Below are positions 33,843 to 43,556 of a stretch of DNA of 64,000 bases, one piece after another. Origin of the DNA: an uncultured Gemmatimonadota bacterium (GTDB taxonomy: Bacteria; Gemmatimonadota; Gemmatimonadetes; Gemmatimonadales; Gemmatimonadaceae). The notes beneath the pieces are model-generated. The model did no database searches. It had not been told where the DNA came from and saw only the letters and a program-made list of their open reading frames with translations. Location: the NCBI GenBank assembly GCA_903910555.1, contig CAIVZZ010000013.1, positions 62,001 to 126,000 on the forward strand, in the 5' to 3' direction. The translations under genes and the position numbers were made by a program. How positions within the stretch are numbered: the stretch's first letter is position 1; each line of letters starts with the position of its first letter.

Positions 33843-36800
33843 TCACGCGTTCACTCCATGGCACTTCTTGAACTTCTTCCCGCTCCCGCACGGGCACGGA
33901 TCATTACGCCCGACGTTCGACCAATCGGTGCCAGCCCCCGCACCGGCGATCCCGGGCGGTCCACCGCTCGGCGTCAGCGAGCGGACGCCCTTCCCTGCAC
34001 CGACAATCGTCGGTTCGCGCCGCACCGACGCGCCCGTCTCAGGCGATTCGCTCGGACCAACATCCATCACTTCGTTCGTCCCCTCGCCCTCGGTCTCGAC
34101 CCCACCAAGCGCATTGTAGCGCTTCTTCGCTTCCACGCGAATCGGCGCCCGCGGCGGTGCGTTGTCCGGCTCGTTGAACACGACCTGCACGCGCAGGAAA
34201 CGTTCTGCGAACGTGTGATGCACATCGTGCATCAGATCGACGAACATCGTGTACGCCTCGCTCTTGTACTCGAGGAGCGGGTCCTTCTGCCCCCACGACC
34301 GATAGTGGATCGCGTTGCGGAGCTGGTCGAGATCGTAGAGATGGTCCTTCCACTTTTCGTCAAGCACGTTGAGCATGACGAGCGACAGCAGCTGCGCCGC
34401 GTATTCGCCAAGCGCAGCGAACTTTGCCTGGAAGGCTTTGACGCCCGCCTCGCTGGTCTGCTCGCTCGCCGCAACGATCGTTGCCGGACGCGTGCCGTCT
34501 TCTTCAAAGCACGGAACGCTCAGCAGGTAATGCATGAGCAGATCCTGCCGCAGCAGCTCGACATCCCACTCAAGCGGATCTTCTTCGCCGGCCAGCGCGG
34601 TCTCGACGCGACGGGCGACGGCCTCCTGCACCATCTTCACTGACTCGCCCTTCAACTCCTCGCCGCCTTCGAGCGCGAACGAGCGCAGCGAGTAAATCAC
34701 CTCGCGCTGCTGGTTCATCACATCGTCGTACTCGAGAAGGCGCTTTCTGCTCTGGAAGTTCTGGAGCTCGACGCGCTTCTGCGCCTGCTCGATCGAGCGC
34801 GTGATGAGCGGATGCGTGAGCATTTCGCCCTCCTGCGCGCCCATGCGATCCATCAGCTTCGCAATACGGTCCGACCCGAAGAGACGCATGAGGTCGTCTT
34901 CGAGCGAGAGGAAAAACTGCGACGCGCCCGGATCGCCCTGACGGCCGGAGCGGCCGCGCAGCTGTCGGTCGATACGGCGCGATTCGTGGCGCTCCGAACC
35001 GATGATATGCAGGCCGCCGCACTCTTCGACATCGACATCCTTGCCGTCGATGTCCTTCACCTGCGAAGGCTTCGCGACCGTGACGCCGGGTCCGAGTTTG
35101 ATGTCGGTTCCGCGGCCGGCCATGTTCGTCGCAATGGTGACCGCGTTCGGCTGACCAGCGAGCGAGACGATTTCTGCCTCGCGCTGGTGATACTTCGCGT
35201 TGAGCACGTTGTGCACGAGCCCCGCGCGCTGGAACAGTCGCGCGAGCGTTTCTGATGCGTCGACGCTCGTTGTGCCGACGAGCACCGGGAAGCCGAGTCC
35301 GTTGAGGCGCTTGGTTTCATCGACGATCGCGTTGTACTTCTCGCGTCGCGTCTTGTAGACGAGATCGTGGCGATCGTCGCGCACCATCGGGCGGTTTGTC
35401 GGAATAACCGCGACTTCGAGTTTATAAATCTCGAAGAATTCCGTCTCTTCCGTTTCCGCGGTGCCGGTCATGCCGGCGAGTTTTTCGTAGAGACGGAAAT
35501 AATTCTGAATGGTGATCGTCGCGAGCGTCTGCGTCTCGCCCTTCACCTGCACACCTTCCTTCGCTTCGACTGCCTGGTGGAGACCTTCACTCCAGCGGCG
35601 GCCGTGCATGGTGCGGCCCGTGAACTCATCGACAATGAGCACCTGCCCTTCCTGCACGACGTAGTTCACGTCCTTCTCGTACAGCGCGTGCGCCTTCAGC
35701 AGCTGGTGCACGATGTTGAGCTTCTCGCTCTTCAGCGCGTACTCGGTTTCGATTTTCTTGCGGCCGAGAAGTTTTTCCTCGGCCGTCATCTCAGGATCTT
35801 TGTCGATGCGGCCGATCTCGACGGAGATATCGGGCATCACGAATGCTTCGTGATCGTCCGGCGCCATGAAGTCGACGCCGCGATCGGTGAGATGCACCGA
35901 ATGGCCCTTCTCATCGAGCACGTACAGCAGCGTCTCTTCGATATCGCGGAACGCCTGCTTGCTCGCGGTCAGCTTGCGATCGGCGAGGTGATCGAGCTCC
36001 ATCTTCTGCACGAGCATCTTCACGCCCTGCTCCTGCAGCGCTTTCAAGAGTCGTTTGTTCACCGGCGCGCCGAGGCGTGCCTGATAGAACGCCATCCCCG
36101 CGCCCGATTCATCACCGGCGGCCAGCGCCTTCTCACCAGCCGCGACGAGATCGTTCGCGAGCTCTGTCTGCTTGCGCACGAGGCGCGCGACACCGCCGTT
36201 GAGTGCGGCGTAATCGCCATCGGATTCGTTTCCGACCGGGCCGGAAATAATCAGCGGCGTACGCGCTTCGTCGATCAACACGGAGTCGACTTCGTCTACC
36301 ATCGCGAAGATGTGACTGCGCTGCACACGCTGCTCGAGCGACACGACCATGTTGTCGCGGAGATAGTCGAAGCCGAACTCGTTGTTCGTGCCGTACGTGA
36401 TGTCGCACTCGTACGCGGCGCGGCGATCGGGCGTGCCCGGCTCGGTGTCGTCGAGACAGCCGACCGTGAGGCCGAGATAGCCGTAGAGATGCCCCATCCA
36501 CTGCGAGTCGCGGCGGGCGAGGTAGGAGTTCACCGTCACGAGATGTGAGCCGCGCGCGGGAAGCGCGTTCAAATAGAGCGGCAGCGTGGCGACGAGCGTC
36601 TTGCCTTCGCCGGTCGCCATTTCTGCGATGCGGCCCAGGTGCAGCTCGATGCCGCCGATGAGCTGCACATCGTAGTGCACCATGTTCCACGTTTCGTCGC
36701 GGCCGGTGACATTCACGGTGGTGCCAACCAGGCGGCGCGCTGCTTCACGCACCGTGGCGAATGCCTCAGGGAGCAGATCGTCGAGCACTTCGCGGATCTC

Positions 36801-37109
36801 AGTCCGGTATTTCCCTTCGAGGCCGCCCGCGCCGTCGCCGCCGCCGAGTTCGAAGTCGATGCGTTCGCGATCTTCCGGCTCGACCGCGGTCTTCTTCTCT
36901 TCTTTGAGCGCGGCGATCTGGGCCGACAGCTCGGCCGTGCGCGCGCGGATCATCTCGCGGAATTTATGAGTCTGCCCCTTCAGCTCCGTCTCACTGACGG
37001 ACTTCAGGCGCTCGCCGATTTCATTGATTTCGTTGACGATCGGCTGCACGCGCTTTCGTTCGCGATCGTGGCGCGTTCCGAACACCGATCCCAGCAGGCT
37101 CTTCAACAT
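33843..37109 (-). CDS. secA: Preprotein translocase ATPase SecA
   Basis: Motor that drives proteins through SecYEG. At 1088 residues it is longer than the roughly 900 of E. coli. Visible are the Walker A region EMATGEGKTLVATLPL, the Walker-B-like AMVDEVDSVLIDEARTPLIISG, GRTMHGRRWSEGLHQAVEAKEG, MAGRGTDIKLG, and a C-terminal zinc SEC-C motif CPCGSGKKFKKCHG. An extra helical stretch after the first DEAD region (about residues 290-400, containing NDLVAAGEKALAAGDESG) accounts for part of the length. It sits between nadD and radC. Confidence 0.97.
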   Translation of the reverse strand: MLKSLLGSVFGTRHDRERKRVQPIVNEINEIGERLKSVSETELKGQTHKFREMIRARTAELSAQIAALKEEKKTAVEPEDRERIDFELGGGDGAGGLEGKYRTEIREVLDDLLPEAFATVREAARRLVGTTVNVTGRDETWNMVHYDVQLIGGIELHLGRIAEMATGEGKTLVATLPLYLNALPARGSHLVTVNSYLARRDSQWMGHLYGYLGLTVGCLDDTEPGTPDRRAAYECDITYGTNNEFGFDYLRDNMVVSLEQRVQRSHIFAMVDEVDSVLIDEARTPLIISGPVGNESDGDYAALNGGVARLVRKQTELANDLVAAGEKALAAGDESGAGMAFYQARLGAPVNKRLLKALQEQGVKMLVQKMELDHLADRKLTASKQAFRDIEETLLYVLDEKGHSVHLTDRGVDFMAPDDHEAFVMPDISVEIGRIDKDPEMTAEEKLLGRKKIETEYALKSEKLNIVHQLLKAHALYEKDVNYVVQEGQVLIVDEFTGRTMHGRRWSEGLHQAVEAKEGVQVKGETQTLATITIQNYFRLYEKLAGMTGTAETEETEFFEIYKLEVAVIPTNRPMVRDDRHDLVYKTRREKYNAIVDETKRLNGLGFPVLVGTTSVDASETLARLFQRAGLVHNVLNAKYHQREAEIVSLAGQPNAVTIATNMAGRGTDIKLGPGVTVAKPSQVKDIDGKDVDVEECGGLHIIGSERHESRRIDRQLRGRSGRQGDPGASQFFLSLEDDLMRLFGSDRIAKLMDRMGAQEGEMLTHPLITRSIEQAQKRVELQNFQSRKRLLEYDDVMNQQREVIYSLRSFALEGGEELKGESVKMVQEAVARRVETALAGEEDPLEWDVELLRQDLLMHYLLSVPCFEEDGTRPATIVAASEQTSEAGVKAFQAKFAALGEYAAQLLSLVMLNVLDEKWKDHLYDLDQLRNAIHYRSWGQKDPLLEYKSEAYTMFVDLMHDVHHTFAERFLRVQVVFNEPDNAPPRAPIRVEAKKRYNALGGVETEGEGTNEVMDVGPSESPETGASVRREPTIVGAGKGVRSLTPSGGPPGIAGAGAGTDWSNVGRNDPCPCGSGKKFKKCHGVNA

Positions 37110-37125
37110 TCCCTATGGCGCTCCT

Positions 37126-37692
37126 TTACCGGTACAGCCGCCGACCCTCGATGTAAGCGGCCACCGGCTCAGGCACGAATCCGAGAATGGACCGGCCCGC
37201 GCGCACCCGCGCTCGGATTTCCGTTGATGAAACGTCCACTCGTCTCGTGTCGATCGCCCTGCAATTCGCCGGCGGTTCCGCCCCTCCGGCCCTCTTCAAA
37301 ACGACGACTTCCGCGAGTTCGGCCACTCCCGCCGGCTCACGCCACTGCGGCAGTGTCGCCGCCGCGTCCGCTCCTAGGAGCAAGACCAGGGCCAGCGCCG
37401 AATCCGCCTTCCAGCGGTCGTGCAGCGCCCTGAGGGTGTCAATCGTGAAAGATAACCCGCCCCGCTCGATTTCGATGGGGTCAGCGGTGAATCTCGGATC
37501 GTGAGCTATGAGCAGTTCGACCATGGCGAGGCGGTCCGCCGGGGATGCCACGATGGCCGACTTCAAGGGCTGGGCTGCCGCGGGGATCCAGACCACGCGG
37601 TCTAAGGTCAGGGCCTCGCATGCATCGGACGCGGCCAAGAGATGGCCGACGTGGGGGGGGTCAAAGGTGCCGCCGAGGATGCCTATTCGCAT
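37126..37692 (-). CDS. nadD: Nicotinate-nucleotide adenylyltransferase NadD
   Basis: Transfers AMP to nicotinate mononucleotide in NAD synthesis. The 188 residues start with the nucleotidyltransferase motif GILGGTFDPPHVGHLLAA (HVGH) and end with the SSTEIRARVRAGRS motif and PVAAYI helix. Length is usual. It is probably the first gene of a nadD-secA-radC unit (16 bases to secA). Confidence 0.94.
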   Translation of the reverse strand: MRIGILGGTFDPPHVGHLLAASDACEALTLDRVVWIPAAAQPLKSAIVASPADRLAMVELLIAHDPRFTADPIEIERGGLSFTIDTLRALHDRWKADSALALVLLLGADAAATLPQWREPAGVAELAEVVVLKRAGGAEPPANCRAIDTRRVDVSSTEIRARVRAGRSILGFVPEPVAAYIEGRRLYR

Positions 37693-37707
37693 TTGTTGGA
37701 AAAGCGA

Positions 37708-37785
37708 AACTACGGTTCTCTGTTGGTCGGTTAAGCACGGTGGTTGACGTAAAACCTTCGTTAACCGACCAACAGAAAACAGTTA
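37708..37785. repeat. Palindromic intergenic element B, copy 2
   Basis: A 78-base inverted repeat between nadD and bamD. Core arms CTGTTGGTCGGTTAA and its exact complement lie at 37720-37734 and 37761-37775. The bamD stop codon (TTAA, 37783-37785) forms the end of the right arm. One strand matches element B copy 1 over about 42 bases (AACTGTTTTCTGTTGGTCGG, then TAAC-AAGGTTTT-CGTC with few changes). Confidence 0.9.
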
Positions 37786-38589
37786 ACGCAGTCCGGGTTT
37801 CTTCACGGGTACCGCCGGCACCGCCGGCGCCGCGGGTCCCGTCGGACACAACGCCGCCACCGCCGGATCCCCGGCGTACGCCGCCCTCAGCGTCACGCAG
37901 GTTTCAGCGGCCTCCGGGATGTATTTCAACTGCGGACGCCGATACACGATGACCATTTCCATCAGCGCGTCACGCGCGACTTTCGTATTCGGATAGTTCT
38001 TGACGACGTCCTTGAAATAGATCAGCGACGACTCGTACGCGCCGCGCCGCGTGTATTGCATCCCCGTGCCGTAATCCTTTGCGGCCTTCCGTTCGTCGAT
38101 CGAAAGCGACGCACTGTCCGCCTGCTTTCGAATCGGCAGATCCGGATAAATCGCGGCCAGCTGCCTGAACTGGATCTGTGCGAGATCGCCGTATGTGGCA
38201 TCAAGATCGGGCCGGCGCCACAGCGCGGCATACGACTGGCCGGCAAGGAGCAGCGCCATCGGCGCGAGCGAATCGTCCGGGAACGACTCGGCCAGGCGCG
38301 CGTAGCTCGCCGCGGCGAGCAGATGCTCGAGCTTCATCTCGTGCGAGTGGGCGAGCCACCAATGCGCGAGCGGCAGGAGCGTATCGCGCGCCGAGAGATC
38401 GAGCGTGAGCCGCTCGAATCCGGTCACCGCGTTGTCGTACTTCTTCTTGTTGTATTCCGCGAGCGACGCGTTGTACAGCAGCGTGCTCGACGCGTAGCTG
38501 CGCGGCTGAAATGCCGGACGGCACGCTGCGCCTGCGACAAATGTCGCGACGAGCAATGCGGCGCGGACCTTGGCAGAAACGCGCATCAT
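37783..38589 (-). CDS. bamD: Outer-membrane assembly lipoprotein BamD/YfiO-like
   Basis: Lipoprotein of the beta-barrel assembly machine. Using the ATGATG at 38589, which overlaps the uxs stop, gives 268 residues with a signal peptide and lipobox VAGAAC (Cys about residue 23). TPR-like helices follow ([76 protein letters not shown]). The Pro/Ala-rich tail is not typical. A general TPR lipoprotein is the main alternative. Confidence 0.82.
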   Translation of the reverse strand: MMRVSAKVRAALLVATFVAGAACRPAFQPRSYASSTLLYNASLAEYNKKKYDNAVTGFERLTLDLSARDTLLPLAHWWLAHSHEMKLEHLLAAASYARLAESFPDDSLAPMALLLAGQSYAALWRRPDLDATYGDLAQIQFRQLAAIYPDLPIRKQADSASLSIDERKAAKDYGTGMQYTRRGAYESSLIYFKDVVKNYPNTKVARDALMEMVIVYRRPQLKYIPEAAETCVTLRAAYAGDPAVAALCPTGPAAPAVPAVPVKKPGLR

Positions 38590-39554
38590 CTCGGCGCCGC
38601 CGAACGCGCGGCCATGCGCGGCGTGCCGAGCAACGTGCGGAAATAATTGATGGTGCGGCTGATCCCTTCGCGAACATCCACTTTGGGTTCCCACTTCAGC
38701 ATTGTTCGCGCGCGGGTGATATCGGGCTGTCGCACCTTGGGATCGTCCTCGGGGAGCGGCTTGTAAGAAATCTGTGATTGTGTCTGCGTGAGCTCGACGA
38801 CGATTTCGGCGAGTTGCTTCACCGTATACTCCACGGGATTGCCGATGTTCGTCGGGAATGCATCGCCGCTGTTGAAGAGCCGGTAGATGCCCTCGACCTC
38901 GTCCTCAACGTAGCAGAATGAACGCGTTTGGGAACCGTCGCCGTAGATCGTAATCGGTTCCCCGTTCAGGGCCTGCACGATGAAGTTCGACACCACACGC
39001 CCGTCACGCGGACGCATGCGCGGGCCGTACGTATTGAAAATCCGGACGATTCGCGTGTCGACGCCATGATAGCGGTGATATGCCATCGTGATTGCCTCTG
39101 CGAACCGCTTTGCCTCATCATAGACACCGCGCGGGCCGATGGGGTTCACGTTCCCCCAATACGACTCCGTTTGCGGGTGCACGAGCGGGTCGCCGTAGAC
39201 TTCGCTGGTGCTGGCAATAAAGAATCGCGCCTTCTTCGCGAGGGCGATTCCCAGCGCGTTGTGCGTCCCGAGCGAGCCGACCTTCAGCGTCTGAATCGGC
39301 AGCTCGAGATAGTCTATAGGACTCGCGGGTGATGCGAAGTGAAGTACGCCGTCCAGCCCGCCCGGCACCTCCGTGTACTCGGAGATGTTGTGCTCCATGA
39401 ACGTGAAGCGCGGCTCGTTCGCGAGGTGCGCGAGGTTGTCGCGATGCCCGGTGATGAAGTTGTCGAGGCCAACAACAGAATGACCGTCGGCAAGAAACCG
39501 ATCGGTGAGATGCGACCCGAGGAAGCCGGCGGCGCCGGTGATCAGAACTTTCAC
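38586..39554 (-). CDS. uxs: UDP-glucuronate decarboxylase (UDP-xylose synthase)
   Basis: Converts UDP-glucuronate to UDP-xylose. The 322 residues show the Rossmann motif [11 protein letters not shown], the UXS-typical [35 protein letters not shown], the catalytic YDEAKRFAE (Tyr/Lys), and [18 protein letters not shown]. Its substrate would be supplied by the UDP-glucose dehydrogenase encoded seven bases upstream, so the two make a consistent UDP-xylose branch. Confidence 0.94.
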   Translation of the reverse strand: MKVLITGAAGFLGSHLTDRFLADGHSVVGLDNFITGHRDNLAHLANEPRFTFMEHNISEYTEVPGGLDGVLHFASPASPIDYLELPIQTLKVGSLGTHNALGIALAKKARFFIASTSEVYGDPLVHPQTESYWGNVNPIGPRGVYDEAKRFAEAITMAYHRYHGVDTRIVRIFNTYGPRMRPRDGRVVSNFIVQALNGEPITIYGDGSQTRSFCYVEDEVEGIYRLFNSGDAFPTNIGNPVEYTVKQLAEIVVELTQTQSQISYKPLPEDDPKVRQPDITRARTMLKWEPKVDVREGISRTINYFRTLLGTPRMAARSAAPR

Positions 39555-39561
39555 GGCGCCC

Positions 39562-40869
39562 CTATTCGCGCCCGCGTCCGAGCGAGCGATAGGTGAAGCC
39601 GAGCGCCTGCATTTTTGCGGGATCGTAAAGATTGCGGCCGTCGATCACAATCGGCTGCTTGAGCGCGCTCTTGATGCGCGCAAAATCCGGGAAGCGATAT
39701 TCGTTCCAGTCGGTGACAACAACAAGCGCGTCGGCGCCGGTGAGCGCTTCATAGTTCGTCGGCGCGAACGTGATCGTCTTGCCAAGGCGGCGCTCTGCCT
39801 CGTGCATCGCGGCCGGATCATGCGCGACCACGGTCGCGCCCGCGGCGAGCAGTTCCTCAATCAACTTCAGCGCAGGTGACTCGCGCATATCATCGGTCTG
39901 CGCCTTGAATGCGAGGCCCCACACGGCGATGCGCGCGCCCTTCACACCAGCGCCCAACACTGCGCTGAGCTTCTTGAACAGGCGATGCTTCTGCAAATCG
40001 TTCGCGTTCTCAACAGCCTGGAGCACCAGCATCGGCGCGCCGACGTCATCCGACGTCCGCATCAGTGCCTTTACATCTTTTGGGAAGCACGAGCCACCAT
40101 AGCCGGGGCCGGGGAAAAGAAATGACGGCCCGATGCGCGCATCACTGCCGATTCCCTTCCTGACCAGGTCGACGTTCGCGCCAACCTTCTCACACAGCGT
40201 CGCGATCTCATTCATGAACGAGATGCGCGTCGCCAGCATCGCGTTCGCCGCGTACTTCGTCATCTCGGCCGACGGAACGTCCATGAAAATGATCGGCTTC
40301 CCCGTGCGCACGAAGGGCGCGTACAACTCCGCCATCACGCTCCGCGCAAAATCGCTCTCGACACCGAGCACCACACGATCGGGCTTCATGAAGTCGTCGA
40401 CCGCCGCGCCCTCTTTCAGAAACTCGGGATTCGACACGACGTGAAACGGCAGCTTCGCGTGCAGCGCGACGGCCGTCTGCACTTTCTCTGCGGTTCCAAC
40501 GGGAACAGTCGACTTCGTAACCACGACCAGCTCGCGCTTCTGGTGCTTGCCGATGGTTTCCGCGACCGCGAGCACGTGGCGGAGATCGGCCGAGCCGTCT
40601 TCGTCCGGCGGCGTGCCGACGGCGATGAATACAACCTCGGCAGAGGCGACGGCCGCGGCGACGTCAGTGGTGAATGTGAGACGGCCCTGCGCCTGATTGC
40701 GCTCGACAAGCGAGTCGAGCCCCGGCTCGTAAATCGGAAGCACATTCTTCTTGAGCCCGTCGATCTTGGCCTGATCGACATCGGCGCACACAACCTGACT
40801 TCCGGTCTCGGCAAGGCACGCGCCGGCGACAAGCCCCACATAGCCGGTTCCGACAACAGTGATGTTCAT
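39562..40869 (-). CDS. ugd: UDP-glucose 6-dehydrogenase
   Basis: Oxidises UDP-glucose to UDP-glucuronate with two NAD. The ATG at 40869 gives 435 residues beginning with the NAD motif [16 protein letters not shown]. The catalytic Cys lies in [13 protein letters not shown] (about 259-271), with [21 protein letters not shown] upstream and a C-terminal nucleotide-binding domain ([19 protein letters not shown]). A longer frame to 41019 overlaps the preceding gene and is not used. Confidence 0.95.
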   Translation of the reverse strand: MNITVVGTGYVGLVAGACLAETGSQVVCADVDQAKIDGLKKNVLPIYEPGLDSLVERNQAQGRLTFTTDVAAAVASAEVVFIAVGTPPDEDGSADLRHVLAVAETIGKHQKRELVVVTKSTVPVGTAEKVQTAVALHAKLPFHVVSNPEFLKEGAAVDDFMKPDRVVLGVESDFARSVMAELYAPFVRTGKPIIFMDVPSAEMTKYAANAMLATRISFMNEIATLCEKVGANVDLVRKGIGSDARIGPSFLFPGPGYGGSCFPKDVKALMRTSDDVGAPMLVLQAVENANDLQKHRLFKKLSAVLGAGVKGARIAVWGLAFKAQTDDMRESPALKLIEELLAAGATVVAHDPAAMHEAERRLGKTITFAPTNYEALTGADALVVVTDWNEYRFPDFARIKSALKQPIVIDGRNLYDPAKMQALGFTYRSLGRGRE

Positions 40870-40876
40870 GGAGTTC

Positions 40877-42205
40877 TCAGGCGCGAGGCGCGGTCGGCGT
40901 GAGCGAAACGATTCGGGCGCGTGATTTTTTCGTTTTCGCGAGCGCGTTGCGTGTGTCGACCACGAGCGATGCTTTGTCGACGAGGCGCTGATAGTCGATC
41001 GACGAATGATCGGTGACAATCACGACGGCGTCGGCACCGGCGAGCACAGCGTCCGTCAGCTCGACACCAACGCGCTCATGTCCTTCCTCGGTGTAGCGCG
41101 GAACGTGCGGGTCATGATAGGTGACCTCGGCGCCATGTTCTTCGAGCAGCCGGATGACGTCGAGCGCGGGACTCTCGCGCATGTCGTCGATATCTCTTTT
41201 GTAAGCAACGCCAAGCACAAGCACAGCGCTCCCGCGCACAGCTTTTCTCTCGTCGTTCAGCGCGAGCGAAACCTTGTTCGCGACGACATCGGGCATCGCA
41301 CTGTTGATTTCGCTCGCGAGATCGATGAAGCGCGTCTTGTAATTCAGCGTCCGCATTTTCCACGCGAGATAGTGCGGATCGAGCGGAATGCAGTGACCGC
41401 CGATACCAGGGCCGGGCGTGAACTTCATGAAGCCGAACGGCTTTGTTGCGGCGGCCTCGATCACTTCCCAGACATCGACACCGAGGCGATCGCAGATGAT
41501 CGCCATCTCGTTGACGAGCCCGATGTTCACCGAGCGGAACGTGTTCTCGAGCAGTTTCGTGAGTTCGGCCGCCTCGGGTGACGAGACGGGAACGATCGTA
41601 TCAATGCAGGTCGCGTAGAGCGCCGCAGCGGTCTCCGTGCACGCAGGCGTGATGCCGCCGAGCACCTTGGGCGTGTTCTTCGTGTGCCACTTGGGATTGC
41701 CCGGATCGACGCGCTCAGGTGAGAACGCGAGGAATACGTCTTCACCGATGATCAAGCCGAGCTTTTCGAGACGCGGCTGCATGACATCGCGGGTCGTGCC
41801 GGGATATGTGGTGCTCTCGAGCACGATCAGCATTCCCTTGTGCGCGCGGCGGGCGACGGCCTCCGCAGCGGCGATCACGTACGACATGTCCGGGTCGCGC
41901 GTTTTTGCGAGCGGCGTCGGCACGGCGATCGAAATCGTGTCGGCGCGCGCGATCATGCTTTCATCGGCGGTCGCCGTGAACTTCCCGCTCTTCACGTGCG
42001 CGGCGAGCTGGCTCGACGGCACGTCGAGAATGTGCGACGTGCCGCTGTTGAGCAGATCGACGAGCGACTGCGTGATGTCGTAGCCGATCACAGTGAAGCC
42101 TGCGTCGCAGAACTCCATGGCGAGCGGCAGGCCGACGTAGCCGAGCCCGATGACGGCCGTGACGGCCGACCGGTCCGCAATCTTCGAGAGAAGCTGCGTC
42201 TTCAT
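40877..42205 (-). CDS. wbpA: UDP-N-acetylglucosamine/mannosamine 6-dehydrogenase (WbpA/WecC type)
   Basis: Oxidises C6 of a UDP-HexNAc to the uronic acid. The 442 residues begin with VIGLGYVGLPLAMEF, carry AFSPERVDPGNPKW and the catalytic Cys in GPGIGGHCIPLDPHYL, and end with a nucleotide-binding domain ([19 protein letters not shown]). These are UDP-HexNAc dehydrogenase features, distinct from the neighbouring ugd. An aminotransferase gene lies immediately upstream and matching wbpB and wbpD genes lie 4.4 kb away, pointing to UDP-GlcNAc as substrate. Confidence 0.9.
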   Translation of the reverse strand: MKTQLLSKIADRSAVTAVIGLGYVGLPLAMEFCDAGFTVIGYDITQSLVDLLNSGTSHILDVPSSQLAAHVKSGKFTATADESMIARADTISIAVPTPLAKTRDPDMSYVIAAAEAVARRAHKGMLIVLESTTYPGTTRDVMQPRLEKLGLIIGEDVFLAFSPERVDPGNPKWHTKNTPKVLGGITPACTETAAALYATCIDTIVPVSSPEAAELTKLLENTFRSVNIGLVNEMAIICDRLGVDVWEVIEAAATKPFGFMKFTPGPGIGGHCIPLDPHYLAWKMRTLNYKTRFIDLASEINSAMPDVVANKVSLALNDERKAVRGSAVLVLGVAYKRDIDDMRESPALDVIRLLEEHGAEVTYHDPHVPRYTEEGHERVGVELTDAVLAGADAVVIVTDHSSIDYQRLVDKASLVVDTRNALAKTKKSRARIVSLTPTAPRA

Positions 42206-42245
42206 CGAGCCGGCGCCGGCCGCGGACTGCGCTGCAGAAACCAAA

Positions 42246-43358
42246 TTAGCGGCCAAAGAAACCGCGCACAGCCGCGACGACTTCGTCGAGCTGCGCACGA
42301 GTCAGCTCGGGGAACACGGGGAGCGAGAGGACTTCATTCGCCGCCTTCTCCGACTCGGGGCATGCGCCCGCCTTGTAACCGAGGTAGGCGAAGCATGGTT
42401 GGAGATGCAGCGGCAACGGGTAATACACCGAGTGCCCGATTCCCTTCGCGCTCAAGTGCTCGCGGAGCTTGTCGCGCTGCGGCACGCGAATCGTGTACTG
42501 ATTGAAAATCGACTCGCTCGCGGGCTCGACGTACGGTGTGGTGATATCGGCGAGATCGGCGAACGCAGCGTTGTAGTACGCGGCGTTCTCGCGGCGCTTG
42601 GCGCTCCACTTGGCGAGGAACGGAAGCTTCGCCTTGAGCACCGCGGCCTGCAGCGCGTCGAGGCGCGAGTTGTAGCCGACTTCCTCGTGGAAGTAGGTCT
42701 TCACGCTGCCGTGCGTGCGGAGGCGCATCAGGCGGTTGTAGATGGTCTCATCCTGCGTGACCATCATGCCGCCGTCGCCGTAGCCGCCGAGGTTTTTCGA
42801 CGGGAAGAACGAGAAGGTGCCGATCGTGGCGACCTCGCCTGCCATGCGCCACTCGCCGTCGATGGAGCGGCGCGCGCCAATCGACTGCGCTGCGTCCTCG
42901 ATGAGCGGAACGCGCGGCATGAGGCGCTGGATCTCCTCGAGCGGCGCGATTTGGCCAAAGAGATCGACCGGAATAACCGCCTTGGTTTTCGACGTAACCG
43001 CAGCGGCGGCGAGGTCGGGGCGGATGTTGTAGGTCTTCGGGTCGATATCAACGAACACCGGTTTCGCGCCGATGTTGTGGATCGTGCCGGCCGTCGCGAA
43101 AAAGGTGAACGGCGTTGTAATCACTTCGTCATCCTTGCCGACGTCGAGCGCGCGCATCGCAATCAGCAGGGCGTCGGTGCCGTTTGCGCATCCAACGGCA
43201 TATTTTGTGTGCGACAGCGCAGCGACGTCCGCCTCAAACTGGGCAACCGGCTGTCCAAGGATGAAAGCCTGATCGTCCACCACGGGGAGCATCGCCGCGA
43301 GGACGGCCTCGCGGATGGTGGCGTGCTGGGCGCGCAAGTCTAGCAAGGGTACGGACAT
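42246..43358 (-). CDS. wbpE: DegT/DnrJ/EryC1/StrS sugar aminotransferase (WbpE type)
   Basis: PLP enzyme that aminates a keto-sugar nucleotide, here probably C3 of the UDP-GlcNAcA derivative. Starting at 43358 gives 370 residues beginning SVPLLDLRAQHATIR. The PLP Lys is in TFSFFPSKNLGGYGDGG; IPVDLFGQIAPLEEI and PLIEDAAQSIGA are family signatures. It forms a unit with the downstream dehydrogenase and lies divergently from the sphingolipid-like cassette. An AATAAT box four bases before the ATG hints at another leaderless start. Confidence 0.92.
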   Translation of the reverse strand: MSVPLLDLRAQHATIREAVLAAMLPVVDDQAFILGQPVAQFEADVAALSHTKYAVGCANGTDALLIAMRALDVGKDDEVITTPFTFFATAGTIHNIGAKPVFVDIDPKTYNIRPDLAAAAVTSKTKAVIPVDLFGQIAPLEEIQRLMPRVPLIEDAAQSIGARRSIDGEWRMAGEVATIGTFSFFPSKNLGGYGDGGMMVTQDETIYNRLMRLRTHGSVKTYFHEEVGYNSRLDALQAAVLKAKLPFLAKWSAKRRENAAYYNAAFADLADITTPYVEPASESIFNQYTIRVPQRDKLREHLSAKGIGHSVYYPLPLHLQPCFAYLGYKAGACPESEKAANEVLSLPVFPELTRAQLDEVVAAVRGFFGR

Positions 43359-43556
43359 GTCTATTATTTGGTCAGTTTTGTGATATTTCTGATGCAACGT
43401 TCGTCTGCAATGAAACTATTAAAGCTCGCGGGACGCAGGGTGGAAGTCAACGAACTCTATAGAATGTGGTTTCAGCGCTGACAACAGCGTATTATACCGC
43501 CGTTACAATTGAGCGCCGTGAACCGAAGATCCGGCCGAACCACGGAGAACCCAACC